Shown here in pieces: positions 1 to 8,984 of a stretch of 34,161 nt of DNA. The DNA comes from a virus. Both the position numbers and the translations under genes were made by a program. A model generated the notes under the pieces. It was not told where the DNA came from, made no database searches, and saw only the letters and a program-made list of their open reading frames with translations. The stretch's first letter is position 1, and each line of letters begins with the position of its first letter. The stretch is from the IMG/VR virus record IMGVR_UViG_3300017951_000054, positions 1 through 34,161 of that record, one strand, 5' to 3'.

Positions 1-2
1 AG

Positions 3-3000
3 TTTTCGCTGGGAGCAGGCAGGCGAGTATATGACTTTACTAATCTAGGGTCAACTTCAGTTTACCTTACGATTGCTGGTACGCCAGAATCAGAGCAGTG
101 GCTTGGTAATTTCTGGATGAGTAATTATGAAGGATTCGTAGAAGCCATTTTGAAGAAGGGGAAGAGCCTTTACAAAATTAGAAAACTCGAAGACTTAGAT
201 TACATTGCTCGTCTTGCTACCGACAGTCAAATATCATGGCATCAGTTTTGGGAGATGGAGCTACAGAGCAATCAATATATATTGCCAATCATCGACAGGC
301 TTACGTACTATGAAGGTCAGGGTTTTACTCGCCAAGAAGCCAACGAAAGAGTTTTCGAGGAGGGGAATGACACCGACCTAGGCTTATACCTCTTTCCTGA
401 AGAGCATGAAAACGAAGCTCGTGGTATGTCCCGTGAAGAGATTGAAGCTAAACGATCTCAGTTGATTGCCACTGCAAGGCAGTCATTAGAAATGACTAAG
501 GGGTGGAGATCAAGGCTTGATTTTTATAACATTCATGGGCTGGACGTTCGTGTCCCTGACAGAGAAATGCAACGCATACGGGACGCGGGTATCGGTGGAG
601 TCATCAATTCAGTTACCATCTTTAACCCACTTGATCTTGATATTATTGCAGTTCAGGATTTTGATGGGAATAGCATATTACCGCAGACGCCTCCAACTCC
701 AGTAGAAATTGAGCAGAACGAAGCAGTCTTGACTGGAGATGTTGTTGAGTACGTTGAGGAAGCCGAAGACAACAATATAGATGAGAGTATTCAACAGGAC
801 GTGGTTGATACCTTGGAGTCTTCAAAGACTCCTGCCAGCAAGCCGCAAGAGCTGGATCACGAAGCTGACGTTGAGATGCTGCTAGATTTGGGTTATCCAG
901 CCGAAGCCTTGGAAGATCTTATTCTTGCTTTCGGGCAGGGGGAGGAAGACCAATTCTTAAAGACTAAAACTATTGAAGTTGGGTTGTATGACAACACTAC
1001 AAGTCAAGATAGAGCTAGAGATTATTGGCAAAATATGCAGGCTCTTGCCGAGAGATTCAAGGAGCAGTTCTCTCCAGTACAGAGGGTAAGGTTCTATGAC
1101 AATCTTGTTAAAGCGCGTGAAGCAGACGTTGCGGCAGAAGAGGAAGTCGTATCGCAGTCTACTAACAAGCCTAGTAACCTGCCCCCTCTTCCTCCGCCAG
1201 CCTCTACGCCTACGCCAGAGGCGACTCCCGCTCCGGTTGAAATAGACGAGGCTATCAGGCAGGCTGAAGAAAAAGTTCAGGAGGCTTTGCAAAACGTTGC
1301 CGATGCTGATGCAGAATTTAACCCTATCGAGGAAAAACTCGAAGAGGACGGCTTCAACGATGACGAAATTAGAGCCCTTATATTACGACCGGCCAATGTG
1401 AGGGACCAAGAACTCTTGGACAGGTGGAACGAGCTGTACACCAACGCTCAAATAGTGGAGTGGGCAGGTCTCTTGGACGCGGTGGAAAGGTACGATACCG
1501 AATACGAAGACGCTGTTGCTGAACTCAACAAGCTCAGAGCGGAAAAGGAAGATGCCACCGAGGGGGTTCAAAGCACGGTTGAACCAGAAGTCGAACGCGA
1601 TACTACTGATATGAGTGAAGCGATCGAGGTGACGAGGCAGCAGGGTCGAGAGGTCATGGATGAAATCTCCGCCATTAAGGAGAGCGGGGATGAATCCGAC
1701 GAAGCAATCCAAGAACTTGAATCGCTAGAGCTGGAGCTTCAGGAAATTGAAGAGATTCTTCGTCGCGCTCAGGAAGAAGGGTTCATCCCTGAGGGTGAGG
1801 AGCTTATCCCTGAAGATACTATCGAGGAAGAAGAGGAAGAAGAAGACGAATCGGAGGAGGAGGAAGAGCCGTACTACACTCTCCCTGATCTAAACCTGAC
1901 CTTCCCCAAGCCCGGTACACGTCGAAACGATGGCTTGCATAGCCGTCGCATAAAGGGCAAGGATCATCTTGAGCTGTTGAGTGCGCTCGCTGTTGATCTT
2001 GCAAAGACGGAGATGGCTCTTGGGAATATCCAAGACAGGCTCACCGCTGAGGGCAGTTATACTAATCCTCACGAGCAGGACTTGGATGCGCTTGAAGCAG
2101 CCGGGTTCGACCGGTACATATGGGAAGAGGTGATTTCAAGGAACGCGCCAACAGGATCAGGATTCATTCAAGCGGGGGGCTTTGATCTTAGCACCGAAGA
2201 AATATCCGACGAGGAGTGGGAACAGCTAACGGGAGGACTACCCCCAAACACGGCTTACACTCAGCAAGTCGAGGAGGCTACTGAGGTATACCTAGAAGAC
2301 TTTACTGACGAGCAGCGAGCCAAGTTCTATGAAAACTTCATGGCTAGCCAAGCGGAAGCACCTGAGTCAAATGACCCGGAGTATCTAGCGGCTTATAATG
2401 ATTGGGTTTATCATACGGCTGAGCTTGAATGGGAGATTCTAGACTTTAAGGCTCGACACCCAGGGAAGAAAGCGCAAAAAGCTTTGCGGGATGCGGCCAT
2501 AGAAGATATTATTCTAGCAAACGAGTACAGGCTCTTGGAGCCCCCTAAGAATATTCTTAACGAGATTATAACCGAGCCTCTTCAGGGGGCGCAGCCCACA
2601 GTTCCATCCCCTAGTTTCCTTCAGGCAGGGGTTGGTCGCCCCGTCGAAGAGGTAGTCGAAAACCTCAAGAAAGAGCTTGCAGATATTAAATGGGAGCTAG
2701 AGCAGCTTGGCGTCACCACTACTGAAGAGGGTGGTTGGATTGAGCAGTTTGATTCCAATGCACCCCTCGACCCTGTTTTCCGTGAGGAAATTGATACGTT
2801 GAAAGAGGCGTACTTTGAACTCTTGGAAGACATAGAATCATACAAAAGAATAGGGGTGATTGACGAAGACGAAGCGTTCCTACCCGGAGAAGAGGAGGAG
2901 CTTGATCTTCCTGATCCGATTGAGGATGACGAAGGGGAGGCAGAGCTGCTTGTCTTCGGTGAAGGTTACGACGATGTTCTCGACATGACAGAAGGTGAAC

Positions 3001-5903
3001 TGCGCCTAGAACTTGTTGAGCTTTCTGAGCTAGAAGCCGGTCCCGGATTGGACAAAGACTTAAAGTTGAGAAAGAAGGAAGTGGCGTCTGAGCTTCAGGC
3101 TAGAATATATCCGTTCGGTGAAGGGGTTAAGTCTCCAGGCGAAAGGCTTGCTAAAATCCTCGATGGGGATAACGCATTGGCTTTTGAGGAGACTAGCACC
3201 TACCTGAAGAGGGTAAGGGGTAAGTATAAGTCTGCCACTAGGACAGCGAATTTGCCTCAGCCTCAGTCGTCGTTCCCCAACTTTGCTGCTTTCATTGAAA
3301 GCAAAATATCAGACGGTAAGGCTGGTTTGCTGGAAGTCTTGGACAAAGCTGACGAACGGTTTAGTCCGATGATTGGATACGCTGTTCGCCAGTTTGCTTT
3401 CTCTGGTTTTACTGGACGTGATTTGCTTAGAATGCTCAACACGATGAACCCGCAGAGACTAGCGTCTCTGGCAACTGAATCTGCTCTCGTACAAGAGATG
3501 GGTAGATTGCTTAAAGATACCCCTGAGGAAGTACAGGGCAGGGTTTACGACGTGCTTATTGGTAAGTCTGATGGCACTGACCTTGATCCTCAGCTTGCTG
3601 TCACTGTGCGAGGAGTCAGGGCTTATATCGACCAGCTCTCTTTGCAGATTAGGGACTTGGTTCTTGAGTCTAAGAGGCAGGCGGCAGAGAGCGACCCGAG
3701 TGCTGACCCGACTACTGAAGAGGATGAAGAAGTATTCTCCCACATACAGCAGGTCATCACTGACAATATTGGCACATACGTTACTAGATTCTACAGGGCC
3801 GATTACATTACTGGGTACGCCGCCTTGGTAAAAAAGACTAGACCTGATCTTATCAACGATGCCATACAAGGCTTGCTAAAAGATCACCCGTCAATGAAAG
3901 AAGAGCAGGCGGTCGCTACTGTCGATCAACTTCTTAGGCGGCATTCGGAGAGACATAGTGGCTCCTCCTTCCTTGGACCTAATGTCGGGAGAGCTAGACT
4001 GCTCAAGAGAAAGAATCTCCCTGAATACATACGGAGACTGCTTGGCGAAGAGAAGACTCCCGGCTTGGTAATTGACAAGACAGTTCACGATCTTCAGTCG
4101 ATGATTATTAATTTTGAAATCATGTCTTCGGTTAAAGATTTTGTTAAGCCGGATGGCTCTGTTTACGCCGTAGACGAGTACGATCACATCAACGGATTTG
4201 TTCAGCAGGTACCCAAGGAGTTGCGGTACGGCCCACTTGCAGGAATGTACGTAACCAATGAAACCTACGATGCCCTTGTTGATTTTGAGCATGGCTTTAA
4301 TAATTTCGTTCTTGATATAATGAACGATTACGTCGGTTCGCCGTACAGGAAAATGCAGACGGCAGGAAACCCAGCAACCCACGCTAGAAACATTGGCGGC
4401 GGTGCGTTCCTGTCTTTCTTGGCGAACACTTCGATCACTAACCCTAGGAACTGGGAGTATTACCGAAGGGCGACGTTTGCACTTAGAAACAGAAACAGTT
4501 CTGACTTTGGTGAACTCGCTGCTTCGGGGGCACTTGGTACCCAGCAGAACATTTCCCCTCAGCTAGAGAAGTTGGTGAAAGAAGTCGAGTCTTCGGTGAG
4601 GGACGGAATGTCTTGGGCTGGTGCATACCGAAAGTACATAAGGGAAACAATGAAGTCCGTAAGTGCTGGATGGGAAGCTATTCAGGAGTTGTACATTGCG
4701 GAGGACCAGTTCTTTAGAGCGGCTACTTACTTCAAGGAGCGTGCTCAGGGCGCGACTGACATCGAGGCAGCTAACTGGTGCAATATGTGCTACCCCACAT
4801 ATGGTAACAATCCGCGAGTACAAAGGGCAATGGAAGCAACCGGATTCTTTGCGGCGTTTCAGTCCTTCTATTTGTCAACCATACCAATTATAGCTAACGC
4901 TGCAATCCACAATCCGATTAAGCTTGCGCTCCTTCAGGGCGCAACGATTGCAGCTACTTCCGGTATAATTAGTATGGCCGTCGCGGCTATTCTTTCAAAG
5001 CTTGGCGACGATGACGATGAGGTTGGTGCCTTTGAGGAATATGGAGAGTGGGTATACAACTGGAATCTCGCACGAGGACTACTGCCTGATTATGCAAAAT
5101 CATCTGTTCCGATTCCAACTGGTAGCAAACTGTATGTAATAAACATACAAAACATTCAGCCTTTGTCGGATACAGTGCAGTCCCTTGAGAGGTACGCAAA
5201 GAATCCAGTAAAGGAGGGTCAGGAACAGTTCTTGTTCCAGACTCCTATGTCTGAGCTAATGATTAAAGTAGCTACGGGCCGCGATTCTAGGGGGTACCCT
5301 GCGTACATGACTCCGTTTGGGGCTAGGGGTGAAAGACCCATCACTCCTAGTAATCCGACTGCACAAGAAACTATGCAGATGATGGCTACTCACATTGCCG
5401 AGACTCAGACTCCGCCTTGGATGGTTGGAGCAGAGCAGCGCAGGTTCAGTGAGTTCTTTAAGAAGGGAACGGAGGAAGGAGATTGGCGCGAGTTTGCTAA
5501 TACAGCAGTTGGGTTCGTGTCTGGAATTAGACCGGTGGAAGTAGAGTGGGATCGCTTGTACAAGTACAAACTCAGTGCGGAGAATAGAGACTTTGTATCG
5601 AGGTTGATGAATCATGGCAAAAAAATTGAAGGCGGTCGCAGAGAGTTGGAGAATACTCTTGTTAGCCTTGAGTATGACATTGCTAGACACTCAAACAGAA
5701 TCGCTCAGCTCGACAAGGAGTATGGTGCAGCCAGGAAAATTGGAGGGACTATGGGCCTTACGTCGGCAGAAAGAGATACAATGGACAGGTCAAAAAAATC
5801 TGCTATGTCCAGAGGTAAGAATTTGCGTATCAAATTCTTGCAAAAGATTAATTATCTCAAGAAACAAGAAGCAAGGCAAGGAGAAGGAAATGAGGTTAAG
5901 TGA
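3..5903 (+). CDS. giant virion-associated (ejection/polyvalent) protein, 5' end cut by window
   Basis: The frame is open from base 3 to the stop at 5903, so at least 1,966 codons are visible. The first ATG is at 117, but the 38 codons before it read like normal protein and contain no stop, so the gene probably starts outside the window. The N-terminal half (counting from that ATG) is mostly charged helices, with a proline-rich linker near residues 355-375 and a run of Glu/Asp near 568-585. The C-terminal part holds a helix-rich region with a TAGNPATHARNIGGG segment, typical of large phage proteins that enter the cell with the DNA, and a hydrophobic stretch near residues 1575-1635 that could insert in a membrane. 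It lies directly upstream of the lysis genes and continues the late transcription unit. No catalytic domain was recognised; a virion-ejected role is inference. Confidence 0.75.
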   Translation, partial: FSLGAGRRVYDFTNLGSTSVYLTIAGTPESEQWLGNFWMSNYEGFVEAILKKGKSLYKIRKLEDLDYIARLATDSQISWHQFWEMELQSNQYILPIIDRLTYYEGQGFTRQEANERVFEEGNDTDLGLYLFPEEHENEARGMSREEIEAKRSQLIATARQSLEMTKGWRSRLDFYNIHGLDVRVPDREMQRIRDAGIGGVINSVTIFNPLDLDIIAVQDFDGNSILPQTPPTPVEIEQNEAVLTGDVVEYVEEAEDNNIDESIQQDVVDTLESSKTPASKPQELDHEADVEMLLDLGYPAEALEDLILAFGQGEEDQFLKTKTIEVGLYDNTTSQDRARDYWQNMQALAERFKEQFSPVQRVRFYDNLVKAREADVAAEEEVVSQSTNKPSNLPPLPPPASTPTPEATPAPVEIDEAIRQAEEKVQEALQNVADADAEFNPIEEKLEEDGFNDDEIRALILRPANVRDQELLDRWNELYTNAQIVEWAGLLDAVERYDTEYEDAVAELNKLRAEKEDATEGVQSTVEPEVERDTTDMSEAIEVTRQQGREVMDEISAIKESGDESDEAIQELESLELELQEIEEILRRAQEEGFIPEGEELIPEDTIEEEEEEEDESEEEEEPYYTLPDLNLTFPKPGTRRNDGLHSRRIKGKDHLELLSALAVDLAKTEMALGNIQDRLTAEGSYTNPHEQDLDALEAAGFDRYIWEEVISRNAPTGSGFIQAGGFDLSTEEISDEEWEQLTGGLPPNTAYTQQVEEATEVYLEDFTDEQRAKFYENFMASQAEAPESNDPEYLAAYNDWVYHTAELEWEILDFKARHPGKKAQKALRDAAIEDIILANEYRLLEPPKNILNEIITEPLQGAQPTVPSPSFLQAGVGRPVEEVVENLKKELADIKWELEQLGVTTTEEGGWIEQFDSNAPLDPVFREEIDTLKEAYFELLEDIESYKRIGVIDEDEAFLPGEEEELDLPDPIEDDEGEAELLVFGEGYDDVLDMTEGELRLELVELSELEAGPGLDKDLKLRKKEVASELQARIYPFGEGVKSPGERLAKILDGDNALAFEETSTYLKRVRGKYKSATRTANLPQPQSSFPNFAAFIESKISDGKAGLLEVLDKADERFSPMIGYAVRQFAFSGFTGRDLLRMLNTMNPQRLASLATESALVQEMGRLLKDTPEEVQGRVYDVLIGKSDGTDLDPQLAVTVRGVRAYIDQLSLQIRDLVLESKRQAAESDPSADPTTEEDEEVFSHIQQVITDNIGTYVTRFYRADYITGYAALVKKTRPDLINDAIQGLLKDHPSMKEEQAVATVDQLLRRHSERHSGSSFLGPNVGRARLLKRKNLPEYIRRLLGEEKTPGLVIDKTVHDLQSMIINFEIMSSVKDFVKPDGSVYAVDEYDHINGFVQQVPKELRYGPLAGMYVTNETYDALVDFEHGFNNFVLDIMNDYVGSPYRKMQTAGNPATHARNIGGGAFLSFLANTSITNPRNWEYYRRATFALRNRNSSDFGELAASGALGTQQNISPQLEKLVKEVESSVRDGMSWAGAYRKYIRETMKSVSAGWEAIQELYIAEDQFFRAATYFKERAQGATDIEAANWCNMCYPTYGNNPRVQRAMEATGFFAAFQSFYLSTIPIIANAAIHNPIKLALLQGATIAATSGIISMAVAAILSKLGDDDDEVGAFEEYGEWVYNWNLARGLLPDYAKSSVPIPTGSKLYVINIQNIQPLSDTVQSLERYAKNPVKEGQEQFLFQTPMSELMIKVATGRDSRGYPAYMTPFGARGERPITPSNPTAQETMQMMATHIAETQTPPWMVGAEQRRFSEFFKKGTEEGDWREFANTAVGFVSGIRPVEVEWDRLYKYKLSAENRDFVSRLMNHGKKIEGGRRELENTLVSLEYDIARHSNRIAQLDKEYGAARKIGGTMGLTSAERDTMDRSKKSAMSRGKNLRIKFLQKINYLKKQEARQGEGNEVK

Positions 5904-6360
5904 GCACGGGCTAAATCAGATTCGTAAGCATGAAGGTTTTGGCCCAGATATATACCGTGACGTGGCCGGCCTGAAGACGGTGGGGTACGGTCATTTGCTT
6001 ACCGCATCTGACAAGGCAATTGGCAGGTTCAAGTATGGAGTCAGTGAAGAAGGGGCAATGAGACTTCTGGCTGAGGATGTGGCTTGGGCCGAAAGAGTGG
6101 TTAATAATCTAGTAAGGGTAAGCCTCAAGCAGCAGGAGTTTGATGCCCTTACGAGCTTTGTATTTAACATTGGGGCTACGGCGTTCCGGCGATCTACTGC
6201 ACTCAAGCGTCTCAACCGAGGCGACAAGAGGGGGGCAGCAGAGGCCATGACTTGGTGGAATAAGATCACCGTCAAGGGTAAGAAGGTGCCCTCGCAGGGC
6301 CTATCTAATAGGAGGATGGCTGAGTACCAGCTATTCCGGGGTGATAAGGATGGGGCCTGA
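5890..6360 (+). CDS. endolysin, T4-type lysozyme (glycoside hydrolase 24)
   Basis: This 156-residue protein should cleave the glycan strands of host peptidoglycan for lysis. The start is the ATG at 5890, preceded by AAGGAG, and it overlaps the giant gene by 14 bases. The segment KHEGFGPDIYRDVAGLKTVG holds E15, D24 and T30, which have the same spacing as the catalytic Glu11-Asp20-Thr26 triad of T4 lysozyme. There is no N-terminal signal or SAR anchor, so it probably depends on a holin for release. The next gene has a transmembrane segment and may be that partner. The length is normal for the family. Confidence 0.93.
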   Translation: MRLSEHGLNQIRKHEGFGPDIYRDVAGLKTVGYGHLLTASDKAIGRFKYGVSEEGAMRLLAEDVAWAERVVNNLVRVSLKQQEFDALTSFVFNIGATAFRRSTALKRLNRGDKRGAAEAMTWWNKITVKGKKVPSQGLSNRRMAEYQLFRGDKDGA

Positions 6361-6667
6361 TGAGCACAATCACGGGGCCATCCACGTCTTTAGGCACTGG
6401 CAGTTTATAGCTGCTCTTATCGGCATAGCCGTAGTCTTTGGTAGGCTGGAGACTAAAGTGCAGGCGATGGAGCCCCTTCAGCAAGAAGTAAAAGAGATTA
6501 CGGAAGGCGTCGGAGAGATCAAGGTTGAGGTCGGGAAGCAGGGCCAACAGATCAAGGGCGTTGAAAGAGCGATAAAGAAAGGCGAGAAAAGGGACCGGGC
6601 GGTTGAAGCTCAGGTCGCACAAATATTGCAGATCCTGTTGGATAACAACAGGGAGGAAGGAGAATAA
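6350..6667 (+). CDS. small membrane protein, holin or inner-membrane spanin candidate
   Basis: About 105 residues with one N-terminal hydrophobic segment (HWQFIAALIGIAVVFGRLE) followed by a long charged, heptad-like helix rich in Lys, Glu and Gln. Position right after the endolysin, plus one membrane span, suggests a lysis role: holin, or the inner-membrane spanin subunit, which also has a TM-plus-coiled-coil plan. No outer-membrane spanin lipoprotein is nested here. The start is uncertain: a GTG at 6341 and this ATG at 6350 are in frame, and neither has a clear ribosome binding site. It overlaps the endolysin end. Confidence 0.65.
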   Translation: MGPDEHNHGAIHVFRHWQFIAALIGIAVVFGRLETKVQAMEPLQQEVKEITEGVGEIKVEVGKQGQQIKGVERAIKKGEKRDRAVEAQVAQILQILLDNNREEGE

Positions 6668-6668
6668 G

Positions 6669-7049
6669 ATGAGCACATACAAGGTACATAGTTGGTACCA
6701 GCTATTCCCGTCGGGTACATTGAGCAATGGTAGTCCGGTTACTACACCTAGCATTGACCTGAAGCGTGGCGACATTGATGCGCTGGCGTGGAAGGCCGCT
6801 AGCTTCGGTGGCGCACCGGATATTGCGGTAGAGTACGCAGTTTGCATGACGGCAGATGAGGTTGGTATCAGTAATTGGATTTCCCTGACAAACCTGAACA
6901 CTGGCGATGCAGGTGCTATTGCTGCTGACAAGACTAATGTAGAAGCGGTTGCACCACTGCCTGCTCGGTTTATCAAGTTTCGGTTCACGAACAACGACGC
7001 TACGGATGTGACTGGACTTGAAGTTCAGATGCGAGTGACGGGTGCGTAA
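6669..7049 (+). CDS. hypothetical virion-type protein
   Basis: A 126-residue protein, started at the ATG at 6669 behind AAGGAG; the longer frame from 6603 overlaps the previous gene and is not needed. The sequence is rich in Thr, Asn, Gly and Val with short beta-prone stretches and ends FRFTNNDATDVTGLEVQMRV, a style common in small capsid or tail accessory proteins. No family was recognised. It sits between the lysis genes and a run of small basic proteins in the late rightward unit. Confidence 0.7.
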   Translation: MSTYKVHSWYQLFPSGTLSNGSPVTTPSIDLKRGDIDALAWKAASFGGAPDIAVEYAVCMTADEVGISNWISLTNLNTGDAGAIAADKTNVEAVAPLPARFIKFRFTNNDATDVTGLEVQMRVTGA

Positions 7050-7051
7050 CA

Positions 7052-7351
7052 ATGGCTATTGAGCACAGAGGTGAGAAGTTTGCGGGGTACAACAAGCCCA
7101 AGGCTACACCTTCTCACCCCAAGAAAAGTCACGCCGTTCTTGCCAAGGAAGGCGGCAAGGTCAAGCTGATTCGCTTCGGTCAGAAGGGAGTCAAGACTAA
7201 CCAGACCGTAGGTCAGCGTGAGGCTTTTAAGTCTCGGCATGGCAAGAACATCAAGAAGGGGAAAATGAGCGCGGCATACTGGGCTGACAAGGTTAAGTGG
7301 TCGCCCTCTAAAACAAAAAGTTCTTCCAAGAAATGGAAGAAGGGAAGCTGA
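7052..7351 (+). CDS. basic conserved phage protein, unknown function
   Basis: A 99-residue, strongly basic protein starting two bases after the previous stop. The middle (KVKLIRFGQKGVKTNQTVGQ, then REAFKSRH and SAAYWADKVKWS) resembles small proteins seen in many T7-like and marine podovirus genomes near structural genes; this is from memory and not searched. The Lys/Ser-rich tail suggests nucleic-acid binding. It starts a run of four small genes, at least three of them very basic. Confidence 0.7.
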   Translation: MAIEHRGEKFAGYNKPKATPSHPKKSHAVLAKEGGKVKLIRFGQKGVKTNQTVGQREAFKSRHGKNIKKGKMSAAYWADKVKWSPSKTKSSSKKWKKGS

Positions 7352-7361
7352 GGAGAAAGCA

Positions 7362-7505
7362 ATGGATACATTCAAGGGAATCATTGACGTATTCGACAAT
7401 GATACATTTGGCAAGATTACTGGCACGGTGGCTATGATGGTTACTTGGCTCACGGGAGCGGCGGACATTCTTCGCCGTGTGATGGAAGTCCTAGAGGGTT
7501 TTTAA
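7362..7505 (+). CDS. small hydrophobic protein, unknown function
   Basis: A 47-codon frame with a good ribosome binding site (GAGGAGAAAGCA before the ATG), packed between two other genes with gaps of 10 and 1 bases. Residues 17-38 (GKITGTVAMMVTWLTGAADI) are fairly hydrophobic and could form one membrane helix or an amphipathic helix. A lysis-related role is possible given the region but is speculative. Confidence 0.6.
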   Translation: MDTFKGIIDVFDNDTFGKITGTVAMMVTWLTGAADILRRVMEVLEGF

Positions 7506-7506
7506 G

Positions 7507-7749
7507 ATGGCAACACCTAACAAGAAAGAGAAGAAGGATCTCAAGAAGATCATTAAAGAGCGAACCGGTTCTTCCGATAAGAAGTCCAAGGCTGGCAGCA
7601 CCACCGCTGCTTCAAAGATGAAGTCCAAGATGATGGGCAAGTCTGCGGACAAGGCTGGCAAGAAGGTCGCCAAGAAGGTCGCCAAGAAGGTGGCGCGGAA
7701 GGTGGCTAAGAAGGTGGCTAAGAAGGTCGCCAAGAAGAAGGGTTACTAA
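7507..7749 (+). CDS. lysine/alanine-repeat, histone H1-like basic protein
   Basis: An 80-residue protein with at least 32 lysines. From about residue 51 it consists of back-to-back KKVA repeats (seven, one with Arg), like the C-terminal tails of bacterial histone H1-like and HU-fusion proteins that condense DNA. It probably binds nucleic acid, perhaps packaged DNA or the host nucleoid. The repeat is also visible as a direct repeat in the DNA (7668-7740), so its copy number may vary between relatives. It lies in the late unit with other basic proteins. Confidence 0.75.
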   Translation: MATPNKKEKKDLKKIIKERTGSSDKKSKAGSTTAASKMKSKMMGKSADKAGKKVAKKVAKKVARKVAKKVAKKVAKKKGY

Positions 7750-7750
7750 T

Positions 7751-7978
7751 ATGTCGGTATGCAGAGACACGAGCAAGAAGATCATCCGTAACGGGCAGGG
7801 CACGGGCAAGCAGATCCGTGTAGGCGGTGCGCCGCCTGCCTCTAAGGGTGGCACGCACACGGACAGCCATAGCGGTCGAGTGATCCGCGTCGGCGGCACG
7901 CCTCCGTCCGCTAAGGGCGGTACGTACACGGACCGCCACAGCGGTCGTTCGATCAAAGCTGGGACCAAGCATTTTTAG
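7751..7978 (+). CDS. small protein with two tandem 22-residue repeats
   Basis: A 75-residue basic, glycine-rich protein. It contains two near-identical units, each beginning IRVGG(A/T)PP and ending HSGR, around residues 22-44 and 45-67, with a GGTxTDxHSGR core. The repeat is also clear at the DNA level. No hydrophobic segment is seen. It is the last gene before the terminator near 8 kb. No family was recognised; the repeat style suggests a surface or nucleic-acid-binding peptide. Confidence 0.7.
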   Translation: MSVCRDTSKKIIRNGQGTGKQIRVGGAPPASKGGTHTDSHSGRVIRVGGTPPSAKGGTYTDRHSGRSIKAGTKHF

Positions 7979-7985
7979 TTTGGGT

Positions 7986-8015
7986 GGGGGTCGGGATCTC
8001 CTCCACCCGGCCCCC
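7986..8015 (+). terminator. rho-independent terminator candidate
   Basis: A ten-base-pair stem GGGGGTCGGG / CCCGGCCCCC with one G-T wobble and a ten-base loop, followed by a short TTT. It begins 8 bases after the stop of the repeat protein and probably ends the late transcript. The T tract is short, so termination may be partial. Confidence 0.65.
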
Positions 8016-8041
8016 TTTACCTAACGGGTTCGTAGCTGTAA

Positions 8042-8050
8042 TGCTACAAT
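8042..8050 (+). promoter_or_regulatory. extended -10 promoter candidate
   Basis: TGCTACAAT matches the extended -10 form TGnTATAAT at all but one position. It lies just after the terminator and seven bases before the A of the ATG at 8057, so the transcript could be leaderless. No good -35 is seen, as expected for the extended class. Confidence 0.45.
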
Positions 8051-8056
8051 GTGGGG

Positions 8057-8848
8057 ATGAAAAAATACAGATCGCATCTGGTTATTCCAGATACGCAGAT
8101 TAAGGAAGGGGTTCCGATAGATCACATTCTGGCAGCGGCTAGATATGCAGCCGAGAAGCAGCCAGATGTTATCGTGTTCCTTGGTGACTGGTGGGACTTC
8201 CCTTCCCTATCGGCATGGGATAGCTCTGCTCAAAAAGTAGCAGAGAAGACTGCCTACTTAAAAGGCGTAGACAGCGAAGACAATTCATTGGGGGACATAG
8301 GTAGTGGTAACTATGCTATGCGAGAGTTTTGGAAAATTATTCGGCGTCGTAAAAAGTATATGCCGGAGTCTCATTTCTTTGATGGAAACCATGAACACCG
8401 CTGCACTCGGGCTAGGCACGAGCAACCGGAGTTGGGTGAAGCCATCTCCCTGTCCCATAGGTGGTTCGACCCGACTACTGTCGTTCACGGATTCCTCAAA
8501 CCTAGAGTCATTGACGGAATATCGTACTGCCACTACTATTGCATGGATAGCAATGGCAGGGTCACAAACTCCAAGCGAGGACAGGCTAGCGCAAGAGCGC
8601 AAGTCCAAAACGTCGGAATGTCCGCAACAGCAGGACACAAGCAGGGCCTTGATACTCATATCAAAGAAGTGCCCGGAGGACGTAGAAGAGGAATTATTGC
8701 GGGATCTTTCTACCAACACTCCGAAGATTATCTCAGCCCTCAAGGAAATGCACACTGGCAAGGGTGCCTACATAAACATGAAGTACGACAAGGCGATTAC
8801 GACCTCATGGAATTAAGTTTAGAGTTTCTTCTAAAGAGATATGGCTAA
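8057..8848 (+). CDS. calcineurin-like metallophosphoesterase
   Basis: A protein of about 263 residues with the motifs of the binuclear metallophosphoesterase fold: PDTQ (D12), GDWWD (residues 43-47), GNHEHR (110-115), AGHKQG and, near the C-terminus, a LHKHEV histidine pair. It should hydrolyse a phosphoester; the substrate could be a nucleotide, DNA end or protein phosphate and cannot be told here. The GTG at 8051 is an in-frame alternative start. It begins a rightward group of small genes separated from the virion genes by a terminator, and its end overlaps the next gene. Confidence 0.88.
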   Translation: MKKYRSHLVIPDTQIKEGVPIDHILAAARYAAEKQPDVIVFLGDWWDFPSLSAWDSSAQKVAEKTAYLKGVDSEDNSLGDIGSGNYAMREFWKIIRRRKKYMPESHFFDGNHEHRCTRARHEQPELGEAISLSHRWFDPTTVVHGFLKPRVIDGISYCHYYCMDSNGRVTNSKRGQASARAQVQNVGMSATAGHKQGLDTHIKEVPGGRRRGIIAGSFYQHSEDYLSPQGNAHWQGCLHKHEVRQGDYDLMELSLEFLLKRYG

Positions 8849-8984
8849 AAGAAAAATAAGCGAAGAGCACAGACCACCTTACATGGTATGGGTATATAAA
8901 GATGGAAAGAAAACAATTGAAAAGAAGATCTCCTGTTTCTGCAAGGAATGCTACACGCCCGACCATTGCGATGGTGAGCGATAA
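8841..8984 (+). CDS. 47-residue cysteine-knuckle protein
   Basis: The start ATG lies inside the end of the phosphoesterase gene and follows AAAGAGAT. The protein is Lys-rich and carries CFCKECYTPDHC, four cysteines and a histidine close together, which could bind one zinc ion. Such small zinc proteins often act by protein contact in phages, but no family was recognised. Confidence 0.55.
   Translation: MAKRKISEEHRPPYMVWVYKDGKKTIEKKISCFCKECYTPDHCDGER

Noticed and set aside
3459-4382. Long antisense frames (136 and 163 codons) inside the giant gene
   Set aside because: Shadows of the strongly coding plus strand; no start signals and no operon context.
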